Assembly: GCA_964460905.1 (NCBI GenBank)
Contig: CAYWRM010000002.1
Location: 62,001 to 126,000, forward strand
Source: GCA-002708315 sp964460905
GTDB taxonomy: Bacteria > Bacteroidota > Bacteroidia > Bacteroidales > F082
DNA: 64,000 nt
Direction: 5' to 3'
Under the pieces are notes generated by a model. That model was not told the DNA's origin and made no database searches. It saw nothing but the letters and a program-made list of their open reading frames with translations. Positions 45,026 through 54,266 of this stretch are shown piece by piece; the stretch's first letter is position 1, and each line of letters starts with the position of its first letter. The position numbers and the translations under genes are program-made.

Positions 45026-45820
45026 CTAGTGAGAAACCGAAATTCTTGCTGTTGTAATTGGACCCATCTCAGAATCAACTTTCACAAAATAGTAACCATT
45101 TTCTAAGTTATCAACAGAAAAATTAATTTGAGCTTTGCCTTCGGTATATCTTTGAATATCAGAAATATATACTTGTTGCCCTATCAAATTGAAAATGCTA
45201 ATTTGAATATTTGTCGATTTTTGTATTTCAAATTCAATTGTGCCAATATTTTGTACAGGAACGGGAAATATTTTAGCTTCTTGTTTGGTTGAAATAATAT
45301 CAGGAGTACTTACATTAATACCACCGGCAGCAATAACAGCATTTGTAATATTTTCTTCATTCGGATACCAAATATATTGCTCCACAATAGTGTGGTCAGG
45401 TGTAATAACAATAACTGTTGGATATGATACAATGTCATAAATGCCAAACGCAATATTGCCTCCTCCTTCGGTACCACTTGCTGTTGGATAAGTAAGACCA
45501 TATATAGAATCAAACTCTATAACTCCAATGTTATTATTACCCCAGTTTATTCCTAAGAAATATACATTTCCTTCATTATATCCAAATTTCTCATAGCATG
45601 CCTGAAAGTCAGGAGCATAATCAATACATGGACCACATGTTGTTGAGAAGAAATCAATAACAACAATTTGATTTTCAATGTCAAGTAGTGGAAAAAGCGA
45701 TATAGCTTCGCCATAAATTGTTTTTACATTAATGTCAACAGCCTCAGTTAAAGAAGTTTGGGCAGTTGTGCTGCCCATAATTAGCGCAACTGTAAATAGT
45801 AAAATTAGTTTTTTGATCAT
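45026..45820 (-). CDS. Secreted thioredoxin-like protein with T9SS sorting domain
   Basis: 264 residues. Signal peptide (1-20), a TlpA/AhpC-like thioredoxin domain (about 25-160) with C62-G-P-C65 (FFSTTCGPCID) and the cis-Pro in SYPTVIV, then a T9SS sorting domain (IFPVPVQNIG, FNLIGQQVY, LENGYYFVKV). It would be displayed or released at the surface, where CGPC could reduce or exchange disulfides. Followed by a small lipoprotein gene 33 bp away. Confidence 0.87.
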   Translation of the reverse strand: MIKKLILLFTVALIMGSTTAQTSLTEAVDINVKTIYGEAISLFPLLDIENQIVVIDFFSTTCGPCIDYAPDFQACYEKFGYNEGNVYFLGINWGNNNIGVIEFDSIYGLTYPTASGTEGGGNIAFGIYDIVSYPTVIVITPDHTIVEQYIWYPNEENITNAVIAAGGINVSTPDIISTKQEAKIFPVPVQNIGTIEFEIQKSTNIQISIFNLIGQQVYISDIQRYTEGKAQINFSVDNLENGYYFVKVDSEMGPITTARISVSH

Positions 45821-45890
45821 ATGTTATAAACTATATATGAAGTATAATTAAAATGTGAAAGTAGTTATTATTTATTAAATAGGTATATTC

Positions 45891-46736
45891 TTACTTAATT
45901 ATCTCGTTATAAATATTATCAGCAAGACGGCTGGCACCAATTCTGAAATATTTATTGGAGAGCCATGAGCTGCCAAGTATTTCTTGTACCAATAAATAAT
46001 AAATAATAGCCTCTTCAGCTTTAGAAATTCCACCGGCAGGTTTAATGCCAATCATTTTTCCTGTTTTTTCATAATATTCTTTAATGGTATCGAGCATTAT
46101 TATCATAGCTTCAGGAGTAGCTGCAGGCTGAATTTTCCCGGTTGATGTTTTAATAAAATCAGCACCGGCAAGTATAGCTATTTCGCTTGCCAGCCTTATT
46201 AGCTCAACTGTTTTAAGTTCGCCTGTTTCCAATATTACCTTAAGGTGTGCATTACCACACGCCTTCTTAATTGCTACTATTTCCTCAAAAACAAAGTTGC
46301 TGTTTCCTTCAATCAATTTACCGCGCGAAATAACCATATCAATCTCCTGTGCCCCATTGGAAACTGCATATTTAACTTCATCAACACGTATTGATAATGG
46401 AGATTGACCACTAGGGAAAGCCCCTGCAACGCATGCAGTTGCAACATCAGTTTGGGATAATGCATTGCTGACAAGATCTGCAAAAACAGGATAAACACAA
46501 ATTGCTGCCACATTTGATATTCCAGCAGATTTGTCTTTAAACGATGTTGCTTTATTACACAAATTTGTAACTTTTTCTGAAGTGTCATCACCGCTAAGTG
46601 TTGTCAAATCAATATTACCTAATAGTTGTTTCAACATCCCCTGTCTGTCAACTTTTTTAATCCCTTTCTTATTTATCTCGATACTCCTTTGTGATAATTC
46701 TGTCAAAGAATAATTATAATTATTGAAGTTTTGCAT
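45891..46736 (-). CDS. deoC: Deoxyribose-phosphate aldolase
   Basis: 281 residues. DERA fold with the Schiff-base lysine K196 in GADFIKTSTG, the proton-relay residues in EIDMVISRGKL and the GIKPAGGISKAEEA phosphate-binding region. It splits 2-deoxyribose-5-phosphate to glyceraldehyde-3-phosphate and acetaldehyde in nucleoside catabolism. The N-terminal about 40 residues are an extension beside the core, usual in Bacteroidetes DeoC. A -7 box (46750-46757) stands 14 bases upstream of the ATG. Monocistronic. Confidence 0.95.
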   Translation of the reverse strand: MQNFNNYNYSLTELSQRSIEINKKGIKKVDRQGMLKQLLGNIDLTTLSGDDTSEKVTNLCNKATSFKDKSAGISNVAAICVYPVFADLVSNALSQTDVATACVAGAFPSGQSPLSIRVDEVKYAVSNGAQEIDMVISRGKLIEGNSNFVFEEIVAIKKACGNAHLKVILETGELKTVELIRLASEIAILAGADFIKTSTGKIQPAATPEAMIIMLDTIKEYYEKTGKMIGIKPAGGISKAEEAIIYYLLVQEILGSSWLSNKYFRIGASRLADNIYNEIIK

Positions 46737-47118
46737 ATGATTTTTTTTGCAAAAATAGTAATAGCGGACAATTTATTAATATATCATTGTGTTTTTCTAG
46801 ATTCTGCAAGTTCTATTTTTCCGATTTGCTGTATATAAACAAATGTTCCGGTATAAATAATTAGTTAATGTTACAAAATTACTTTACTCTTTATTTGAAT
46901 TTATATACTTGGTGTGTATATTATTAAAATACTACTATTTTTGTGCTTTTTTTGTAATTAAGAGGATTGCTCATATTTATTTTCAATCATTGTTCATATG
47001 TTATCCCAAACATAGTTAGTTATTATTTGTGTTTTGTTAAAAAACATTTTTGTTCGACTGATAGTTTGAAATAGTTACCCTCTTTTACTTATAGTACTTT
47101 AAATCAGTTTTATCAAAA
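46737..47118. other. Intergenic region between deoC and the endonuclease gene
   Basis: About 380 bp, AT-rich, between divergent starts. It contains the deoC -7 box (TATTTTTG, minus, 46757-46750) and a TATTTTTG on the plus strand (46936-46943) that could serve the endonuclease gene with a leader of about 170 bases. I see no other structured feature. Confidence 0.4.
46750..46757 (-). promoter_or_regulatory. Predicted -7 box of deoC (TATTTTTG)
   Basis: On the minus strand TATTTTTGCAAAAA fits TAnnTTTG and is the same string seen before the radical SAM gene. Start near 46745, leaving a leader of about 9 bases. Confidence 0.5.
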
Positions 47119-48996
47119 ATGAAAAAGGCTCTTTTTATTATATTATTTCTCCTCGTTTATTTTTATTCAAGTCAGGGTCAAATTCCTTCGGGATACTATG
47201 ATTCTGCTAGTGGTCTAAGTGGTGTTGCACTAAAAACCGTTCTTAATAATATTATTGATGGACATACAGAAAGAATATATGATTCGGTAAAGTTTGATCT
47301 TAGAGTTACTGATGAAGACCCAAATAATTCTGATAATATTATTTGTCTGTACACAGGTTGGTCTTATGCTAAAAGTGCCTGGGATGCTGGATCAGAAGGG
47401 TGGAACAGAGAGCATGTTTGGTCAAAATCCCATGGTGATTTTGGAAATACTCCTCCAGCAGGAACCGACCTTCATCATTTGAGACCGGCAGATATATCTG
47501 TTAATTCAACAAAAAGTAATCGTGATTTTGACTTTGGAACAATAGAAGTAATTGATGGCTCTGGTGCAACAGGTTGCAAAATCATACCAGGTGTGTGGGC
47601 GTGGGAACCAAGAGACTCTGAAAAAGGCGATGTTGCAAGAATGATTTTTTACATGGCCACCAGATATGAAGGAGAAAATAGTGAGGTAGATCTTGAAATA
47701 GTTGATTATGTTAACACCGCAGGTACAACTAACGAACCTTTCTACGGAAAATTATCTACCCTACTTCTATGGCATGCTAGCGACCCTGTTGATGCATGGG
47801 AGATAAACCGTAACAATATTATTTACACCGATTACCAGAATAATCGTAACCCGTATATCGATCATCCGGAATATGTGGATTTGATATGGGGAAATCCAAA
47901 TTCAGAACCTAGTAATCATGTAACATCTTTTTCTGTCGGGAGTGCTACTTCATCATCATTAGTTTTAACATGGGACGATAATGACGGAGCTAATTTGGCT
48001 GATAAGTTCTTTTTAATGATAAATAATACAGGATCATTTATGTCTCCAGTAGATGGAGTTGAAAACAGTAATGATACAGATATTAGCGATGGAAGTGGTC
48101 ATGTAAATGTTAGCCATGGGGATGAAACTTATACTTTTACAAGATTGTCAGCAAATATTACCTATTATTTTAAAATATTTCCATATGCTAATTTTGGAAC
48201 TAACATAGACTATAAAACTGATGGGACTATTCCAAATGCTACAACATCAACAAGTACAGAAAACTTGAGTTTGATAATTTCAGAGGTTGTTGATCCAAAT
48301 GATGTGTATCAGGCAAGGTTTGTCGAATTGTATAATGCAGGAATTTCGACCATTGATTTTGGTAATGATACATGGTATTTGTGTAGGCAGGCAAATGGAT
48401 CTTCAACTTCGTGGGGTAATATTCTGCTTACTGGAAGTATAAATGCCAAGGATACATATGTTGTTTCATATAATGAAACATCGTTTAATACAAGTTATAG
48501 TATTTATCCCGATAAATATAATGGTAATATAAGTGGAAACGGTAATGATGGTTATTTTCTTTATTCTGGTGGCGATAATAATACCGGAGTTTTAATTGAC
48601 GCATTTGGCGTAATTGATATAGATGGAAGTGGTGAGGATTGGGAATATGAAGATTCAAAGGCAGTAAGAAAATATCTTGATACAATTCCGTCCGCAAGTT
48701 GGCAAGCGGAACAATGGATAATAAATTCTGTGGCTAATGTTGAACATATGACACCTGGCTGGCATCATACTTCATTAATTTGGACCGGAACACAATCATC
48801 ATCTTGGAAAGACAAGGATAACTGGGCTGACGGAGGTAATAATTCAGATTATCCACCCGATGCAGGATGTAAAATAAATATTTCCACCACATCAATCCAA
48901 CCAATTATCTCTACTGAATCCGCATGTGACATTATTGAGTTAAATACAGGAGCTGTACTCACAATTTCAACAGGTAGTCTGATAATAGGACATTAA
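47119..48996 (+). CDS. Secreted endonuclease I with lamin-tail domain, probably C-terminally truncated
   Basis: 625 residues. Signal peptide (about 1-20) and an endonuclease I (EndA/NucM) domain (about 25-255) with GWNREHVWSKSHG and DLHHLRPAD, the His-metal nuclease core. It degrades extracellular DNA for nutrients or biofilm turnover. A fibronectin-like domain (about 275-375) and a lamin-tail-like domain (about 385-540, LIISEVVDPND...RFVELYNAG) follow. The protein ends at ISTGSLIIGH within a beta repeat that usually continues to a sorting domain, so the 3' end seems lost; without it T9SS export would fail. Confidence 0.85.
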   Translation: MKKALFIILFLLVYFYSSQGQIPSGYYDSASGLSGVALKTVLNNIIDGHTERIYDSVKFDLRVTDEDPNNSDNIICLYTGWSYAKSAWDAGSEGWNREHVWSKSHGDFGNTPPAGTDLHHLRPADISVNSTKSNRDFDFGTIEVIDGSGATGCKIIPGVWAWEPRDSEKGDVARMIFYMATRYEGENSEVDLEIVDYVNTAGTTNEPFYGKLSTLLLWHASDPVDAWEINRNNIIYTDYQNNRNPYIDHPEYVDLIWGNPNSEPSNHVTSFSVGSATSSSLVLTWDDNDGANLADKFFLMINNTGSFMSPVDGVENSNDTDISDGSGHVNVSHGDETYTFTRLSANITYYFKIFPYANFGTNIDYKTDGTIPNATTSTSTENLSLIISEVVDPNDVYQARFVELYNAGISTIDFGNDTWYLCRQANGSSTSWGNILLTGSINAKDTYVVSYNETSFNTSYSIYPDKYNGNISGNGNDGYFLYSGGDNNTGVLIDAFGVIDIDGSGEDWEYEDSKAVRKYLDTIPSASWQAEQWIINSVANVEHMTPGWHHTSLIWTGTQSSSWKDKDNWADGGNNSDYPPDAGCKINISTTSIQPIISTESACDIIELNTGAVLTISTGSLIIGH

Positions 48997-49236
48997 TTAT
49001 ATCTTTCTTATCTTTTGCCTTCTATTTTCAAACAGAGATTCTTTGCTTTTCATGATATACGAAATCGTAAAATTATCCATAAACGTATGTGATATTTACC
49101 TGTAATTTACATATTAGATATTTATTTTATTGCATTTACTTGCCTAACATAATGTAAACCAACACGATAAAAACATAATAAATGAGCAATTGTCTTTTTG
49201 GCATATCAATTGCTATTAATGTTAAAACATTAAAAA

Positions 49237-49386
49237 ATGTTTGGTATCAGTTTAAAAAAAAATACAGAAAAATTTGTAAAACATCAAAAGTATTTTAAAT
49301 GCGAAAGATGTGGTTATATTACGATTGTAAGGGATTCCATCTGTCCGATTTGTGCGAAAGATGGCTTTAAAATAAAAATGAAATAA
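49237..49386 (+). CDS. Small zinc-ribbon protein (49 residues)
   Basis: ATG at 49237, TAA at 49384-49386. Two CxxC pairs (C22-x2-C25 in CERCGY and C36-x2-C39 in CPICAK) form a rubredoxin- or zinc-ribbon-like knuckle in a basic protein (MFGISLKKNTEKFVKHQKYF...). The spacing of 10 between pairs and the Lys content suggest zinc binding and nucleic-acid or protein contact. It is followed 11 bp later by another small gene. Small length means chance ORF cannot be fully excluded, but the paired cysteines speak for a gene. Confidence 0.6.
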   Translation: MFGISLKKNTEKFVKHQKYFKCERCGYITIVRDSICPICAKDGFKIKMK

Positions 49387-49397
49387 CTTAATCTGCT

Positions 49398-49580
49398 ATG
49401 AAAATTAATGACAGTTACTCTGTTGACCAGATTGAATCTATTGGATTAAAAGAGAAAGAAGTAAAAGATTTGCAAGCTAATATTTACACTAAAGATCATA
49501 AAGTTTACTTTTTTGAGCCTGTTGGTAAAGAAAAGTTAAGACTTTATTCAATAATTAATGAGCGATCCTTTTTCCTTTAA
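49398..49580 (+). CDS. Hypothetical protein, 60 residues
   Basis: MKINDSYSVDQIESIGLKEKEV... forms a short protein with helical N-terminal half and a KVYFFEPVGKEKLRLYSIIN beta-like C-terminal half. No family recognised. It lies 11 bp after the zinc-ribbon gene and is followed by a strong terminator at 49613, which fits a two-gene transcript and supports its reality. Confidence 0.5.
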   Translation: MKINDSYSVDQIESIGLKEKEVKDLQANIYTKDHKVYFFEPVGKEKLRLYSIINERSFFL

Positions 49581-49612
49581 TCGGATTTTATATCCGGCAA
49601 AAGCCCGCCTAA

Positions 49613-49647
49613 AAACCTTATATCGTACCAGATATAAGGTTTTTTTA
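49613..49647 (+). terminator. Rho-independent terminator
   Basis: AAACCTTATATC (49613-49624) and GATATAAGGTTT (49631-49642) form a perfect 12-bp stem with a 6-base loop, followed by T-rich sequence. It ends the small-gene transcript before ispE. Confidence 0.9.
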
Positions 49648-49703
49648 TTTTTACATGTTTGATGTTTTTGGAATTGTGATGTTTATGCACTTTCTTTGCT
49701 ATT

Positions 49704-50513
49704 ATGATTTGCTTTCCAAATGCCAAAATTAATCTGGGATTATCAATAACTGAAAAACGTTTTGATGGAATGCATAACATTGAAACATGTTTTGTTCCAA
49801 TACCGTTATTTGATATACTGGAGATCCAGCCCTCCAACAGCTTTTCAATTACACATTACGGATTACCAATACCTGGTAACCCTAATGATAATTTAATAGA
49901 AAAAGCATGGAATTTATTGTTATCAGTAAGAAAAGAAATTAAGCCGGTTAAAATATTATTGTATAAAAATATACCAATTGGTTCCGGTCTTGGTGGTGGG
50001 TCATCAAATGCTACATTTTTTCTTGTAGCTATGAACTCCCTCTTTTCACTTGGTTTTTCATCAGATGAAATACAGTTTCTGTCATCTAAAATTGGCGCTG
50101 ACTGCCCTTTCTTTGTTAAAAATGAAGTTACCTTTGCAAAAGGAGTGGGGAATATTTTTTCCTCTATTGAAAACCCTGTTTATGGGATGCATATAACAAT
50201 AGTTTTTCCTAATGTTCACATATCTTCAAAAGATGTTTATTCAAAGATTAAGCAAGTCAATATTTCTAATCTAAGTACAGTTCTAAACAATGAAAAATCT
50301 ACATGGAAGAGTGAATTGAAAAATGAGTTAGAAGAAATAGTATTTGACGATTTTTCAAACATTAAGAAAATTAAGGATCTTTTATATGATTCAGGAGCGC
50401 TATATGCTTCATTAACAGGTAGTGGGTCGGCTATTTATGCTTTATCTGATAAACCAATAGATATAAAAAAAATACCGAATAAATACAGCGTTTGGTCAGG
50501 GATTTTAAATTGA
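49704..50513 (+). CDS. ispE: 4-diphosphocytidyl-2-C-methyl-D-erythritol kinase
   Basis: 269 residues. GHMP kinase with substrate-site K8 (PNAKINLGL), nucleotide loop PIGSGLGGGSSN (91-102) and catalytic D133 (GADCPFF); C-terminal GSGSAIYAL also fits. It phosphorylates CDP-methylerythritol in the MEP isoprenoid pathway, feeding IPP to the polyprenyl synthase at 34.8 kb. Monocistronic, 61 bp after a terminator. Confidence 0.95.
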   Translation: MICFPNAKINLGLSITEKRFDGMHNIETCFVPIPLFDILEIQPSNSFSITHYGLPIPGNPNDNLIEKAWNLLLSVRKEIKPVKILLYKNIPIGSGLGGGSSNATFFLVAMNSLFSLGFSSDEIQFLSSKIGADCPFFVKNEVTFAKGVGNIFSSIENPVYGMHITIVFPNVHISSKDVYSKIKQVNISNLSTVLNNEKSTWKSELKNELEEIVFDDFSNIKKIKDLLYDSGALYASLTGSGSAIYALSDKPIDIKKIPNKYSVWSGILN

Positions 50514-50559
50514 AATAAGAAATAATACTGAGTTTAGTAACCCTTATAAATTTAAAAAT

Positions 50560-51318
50560 ATGAATAAAATTACTTTAATTACAGGTGCTACAAGTGGAAT
50601 AGGTCGTTCATGTGCATATGTTTTTGCAGAAAACAAACATGACTTAATAATAACCGGAAGAAGAAATGACCGTCTATTGGAAATTTCCAATGATTTGAAA
50701 TCAAAATATGACGTAAGCGTTCTTCCTTTGCCTTTTGACATTAGAAATAATGATGCAGTTAAAGCTGCTGTTTCATCTTTACCAACTGATTGGAAAAATA
50801 TTGAAATACTTATTAATAACGCAGGTTTGGCAGTAGGGCTGGGAACTTTACAAGATGGAGATATTGATGATTGGGAAAGAATGATTGATACAAATGTTAA
50901 AGGACTCCTGTACATGTCGAGAGCAGTATTACCGTTGTTGGTTAAACAAAACAAAGGACATGTTATAAATATAGGTTCAATTGCAGGAAAAGAAGTTTAT
51001 CCCAACGGCAATGTATATTGTGCTACAAAATATGCAGTTGATGCTTTAACTAAAGCAATGCGTATCGATTTGGTTAAGCATGGTATTAAAGTAACACAAA
51101 TTGCACCGGGAGCAATTGAAACAGAGTTTTCAATAGTTCGTTTTAAAGGTGATAAAGCCAAAGCTGATGGAATTTATACTGGATACCAGCCTCTTATGCC
51201 CGATGATATTGCTAATGTTGCATACTATACTACTACTTTACCTGCTCATGTTAACATTAATGATTTGGTTATAATGCCAACTGCTCAGGCTAGTGCAACA
51301 GTATTTAATAAAGATTGA
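50560..51318 (+). CDS. SDR-family NAD(P)-dependent oxidoreductase
   Basis: 252 residues. Classical short-chain dehydrogenase: TGATSGIG (8-15) for the cofactor, NNAG (86-89) and the catalytic S140, Y153 and K157 (YCATK). The pattern GRRNDRL suggests NADP preference. Sequence is like YdfG-type 3-hydroxy acid/serine dehydrogenases, with VTQIAPGAIETEFS and a C-terminal loop DLVIMPTAQ. Substrate not certain. Confidence 0.85.
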   Translation: MNKITLITGATSGIGRSCAYVFAENKHDLIITGRRNDRLLEISNDLKSKYDVSVLPLPFDIRNNDAVKAAVSSLPTDWKNIEILINNAGLAVGLGTLQDGDIDDWERMIDTNVKGLLYMSRAVLPLLVKQNKGHVINIGSIAGKEVYPNGNVYCATKYAVDALTKAMRIDLVKHGIKVTQIAPGAIETEFSIVRFKGDKAKADGIYTGYQPLMPDDIANVAYYTTTLPAHVNINDLVIMPTAQASATVFNKD

Positions 51319-51431
51319 CCCAACATTTAAAATTAAGTATTTCAATTATTACTTCTTACCTCCAGTTTATTTTATTAATGAACGTATGTACTAGTAAATG
51401 AGACGGTTATGAATATTAATATTTTTTAATT

Positions 51432-52346
51432 TTGTTGCCTCAAAAGCAAATCTTCTTCTGGGCAGTAAATTTAGGGTTAACTTATCAATTCGACCAACCA
51501 AATAGATTTTTATATAATGCTCAGTTACGAATTGCTAACAGGTTGGTATTTAGTAAGTGGCGTGATGCTTTTGGAGGACGGATGCGTGCAATTGTGTCGG
51601 GAGGTGCTACTTTGCAGCCGCGATTGGCACAGGTATATAATGCTGCTGGTATTCCTGTTGTTGAGGGTTATGGTATAACTGAGTCTTCTCCGGTTATTGC
51701 AGTTAATACTTTTAAATCTAAACAAAGGAAAATAGGTACTGTAGGTCCTGCTTTAAAGAATGTAGATGTTAGCATTTCGGATGTTGGAGAAATACTCGTA
51801 AAAGGCCCCAATGTTATGAAAGGTTATTACCGTAATCAAGAAATGACAGATAAAACTATTATGGATGGCTGGTTGCATACTGGTGATGTTGGCCTAATTG
51901 ATGAGGATGGCATGCTTAAAATTACAGGAAGAGTTAAAGAAATCTTCAAAACTTCAATGGGAAAATATATTAGTCCTGTATTGCTTGAAAATAAAATTAA
52001 AGAATCGCCATTCTTTGATCAGATAATTGTATTGGGTGAGAATCAAAAATTTGCCGCAGCAGTAATTGTTCCCGACTTTGAACATCTTAAATCATGGTGT
52101 ACGATTAAAGGTATTAATTATACAACTAACCTTGAAATGATTGCCAGCAAAGTTGTAAAAGACCGTTTTAAAAAAGAAATAGATTGTTTTAATAAACAAT
52201 TTGGTGATACGGATAAAATTAAGAAGTTTGAATTAATTGATCATGAATGGACAATTGATTCAGGCGAAATTACAGCAAATTTGAAGATAAAGCGTAGACA
52301 TATACAAAAGAAGTACACAGAACAGATTGATCGTTTGTTTTTATAG
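51432..52346 (+). pseudogene. C-terminal half of a long-chain acyl-CoA synthetase (AMP-binding, FadD15-like)
   Basis: 304 residues covering the C-terminal half of a long-chain fatty-acid-CoA ligase: GGRMRAIVSGGATLQPRL, VEGYGITESSPV (A5 motif), WLHTGDVG (A7) and ITGRVKEIFKTSMGKYISP (A8/A10 lysine region). The frame is opened by an in-frame TAA at 51417 and begins with TTG in the middle of the usual coding sequence, so the N-terminal about 290 residues with the ATP-binding P-loop are missing. Not expected to be active; most likely a 5' deletion. Confidence 0.8.
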
Positions 52347-52352
52347 TGTTGT

Positions 52353-53357
52353 TTAATTCATTATCCTAAATACCAACTCCTTAAGCTCTCCGTAGCTGGT
52401 GGCATTAATGTTGTCAACCCCTTTGCTTTTTAAATCCAGGGTTCGTATTCTTGAAATAATATCGATTATTTTTTGTGGTGAAAATGATCGTGATGCTTTG
52501 CTGTAATCTTTTAAAAAGAAAGGAGGAACTCCTAGTTCTGATGCTATTTTATTAGGTTCTTTATTTTTAATTTTATGGTAAAGGAAGATCTTTATAAAAT
52601 AATTATGAAGTATAGGTGAAATCATTTGTAATGGATGATCCTTTGGGTTTGCTTCAAAATACTGAATAATACGGTGAGCTTTTAATTGATCCTTTTCGCT
52701 CAAGGCGTGTTGTAATTCAAATAAATTGTAATCTTTGCTAATTCCAATATTTTCTTCTATTTCATTTTCAGTTATATGAGTTTGTTTGGGGATATTAATT
52801 ACTAGTTTGTTAATTTCATTTGAAATTTTACCAAGATCATTACCAAGATATTCAGACATTAGCATAAGGGCAACAGGAGAAATAGAATATCCTTTCACAT
52901 TTATCTCTGTTTCAATCCATTTTGGAATTAAATAATCCTTAATCCTTTCTGAATCAAAAACTACGGTTGATTTTGAAGCTTTCATTTTTTTGTAAAATGA
53001 TTTCCTTTTATCAACTTTTTTATGCTTGTAGGCTATAATAAGAATTGTTGAATTGAGAGGTGTATTGATGTATGCTTCAATATCTTCAATCTGATTTAGA
53101 TATTGAGCTTCTTTAACAATTACTACCTGATAATTCCCCATCATGGGGTATCGTTTACTAAGATCAATAACATCTTTTACATTGACATCCCTTCCATAAA
53201 TAATTGTTTGATTAAATCCTTTCAGATCTTCGTCAAGTATGCTATTTTCCAACAAAGATGTAATGTTATCTATAAAATAAGGTTCTTCACCGGATAAAAA
53301 ATAAATAGGTGAAAATATATTATTTTGAATGTCCCTGATTATGTGTTCGTACTTCAA
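52353..53357 (-). CDS. holA: DNA polymerase III subunit delta
   Basis: 334 residues. The HolA pattern is clear: SPIYFLSGEEPYFIDNITSLLE, VIDLSKRYPMMGNYQVVIVKEAQYL, then an AAA-lid (LLPKWIETEINVKGYSIS) and helical C-domain (ISPILHNYFIKIFLYHKIK). Delta opens the beta clamp in the clamp loader. Its start lies 2 bp after the AMP nucleosidase stop, so the pair is co-transcribed. The order HsdR_N (divergent) and holA recurs in Bacteroidetes. Confidence 0.92.
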   Translation of the reverse strand: MKYEHIIRDIQNNIFSPIYFLSGEEPYFIDNITSLLENSILDEDLKGFNQTIIYGRDVNVKDVIDLSKRYPMMGNYQVVIVKEAQYLNQIEDIEAYINTPLNSTILIIAYKHKKVDKRKSFYKKMKASKSTVVFDSERIKDYLIPKWIETEINVKGYSISPVALMLMSEYLGNDLGKISNEINKLVINIPKQTHITENEIEENIGISKDYNLFELQHALSEKDQLKAHRIIQYFEANPKDHPLQMISPILHNYFIKIFLYHKIKNKEPNKIASELGVPPFFLKDYSKASRSFSPQKIIDIISRIRTLDLKSKGVDNINATSYGELKELVFRIMN

Positions 53358-53359
53358 AG

Positions 53360-54130
53360 CTAGAATCTCAAATGTTTAACAGTTGCTCCATCATTTATAA
53401 GCTGCTTTAACGATTCTATGCCAATTTTAACATGTTCTACAACAAAATTCCTGCTTACATTTAAATCGCTTTCAATGGTTTTTATACCTTCAGGGATCAT
53501 AGGTTGATCAGTAACCAGAAGCAGAGCTCCGGTTGGTATTTCATTAACAAAACCTACTGTAAATATTGTTGCTGTTTCCATATCAATGGCCATAGATCTG
53601 GTTGATCTAAGATATTTCTTGAACTTTGTATCGTGTTCCCACACCCTGCGATTTGTTGTAAAAACTGTACCTGTCCAGTAGTCTCTTTTAAAATCACGAA
53701 TTGTTGTGGAAATTGCCTTTTGCAAACTAAAGGCAGGTAACGCGGGTACACGTTCTGGTAGATAATCATTTGAAGTTCCATCACCTCTAATAGCTGCAAT
53801 TGGTAGTATTAAATCACCTACTTGATTTTTTCGTTTTAAACCGCCACATTTGCCTAAAAAAAGTACCGCCTTAGGATCAATACCACTTAGTAAATCCATT
53901 ATTGTTGCTGCATTTGCACTTCCAATACCAAAATTAATCATTGTAATATTACCTGCTGTTGCACAAGGCATCGGTCTGTCTTTACCAATAATTTCAGTTT
54001 TATTCCATTCGGCAAACAGATTTAAGTATTCACCAAAATTTGTTAGTAATATATATTTTCCAAAATTATCTAAGTCCATTCCTGTATATCGTGGAAGCCA
54101 GTTAGAGACTATCTCCTTTTTATCCTTCAT
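53360..54130 (-). CDS. amn: AMP nucleosidase
   Basis: 256 residues from the ATG at 54130 (MKDKKEIVSNW). The longer frame to 54148 would overlap a -7 promoter box (54146-54153). PNP-like nucleosidase with MINFGIGSANAATIMDLL, LFLGKCGGLK, AIRGDGTSNDY and MAIDMETATIFTVGF (Glu-Asp region near 190). It hydrolyses AMP to adenine and ribose-5-phosphate. Short (Bacteroidetes) form without the N-terminal extension of E. coli Amn. Upstream of holA. Confidence 0.88.
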   Translation of the reverse strand: MKDKKEIVSNWLPRYTGMDLDNFGKYILLTNFGEYLNLFAEWNKTEIIGKDRPMPCATAGNITMINFGIGSANAATIMDLLSGIDPKAVLFLGKCGGLKRKNQVGDLILPIAAIRGDGTSNDYLPERVPALPAFSLQKAISTTIRDFKRDYWTGTVFTTNRRVWEHDTKFKKYLRSTRSMAIDMETATIFTVGFVNEIPTGALLLVTDQPMIPEGIKTIESDLNVSRNFVVEHVKIGIESLKQLINDGATVKHLRF

Positions 54131-54145
54131 ACTATAATTTTTATG

Positions 54146-54153
54146 CAAAGTTA
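54146..54153 (-). promoter_or_regulatory. Predicted -7 box of amn-holA (TAACTTTG)
   Basis: On the minus strand TAACTTTG fits TAnnTTTG, giving a start near 54140 and a leader of about 10 bases before the ATG at 54130. It rules against the longer start at 54148. Confidence 0.5.
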
Positions 54154-54266
54154 AATATTTTAGCTTAGTTTTATCAACTCTATTTTTATAGAATGAGATA
54201 ATGCAAGAATGAAAGAATTAGAAACATATTTTATCATTCAATCATTAATTAAATCAAAGGAATATC

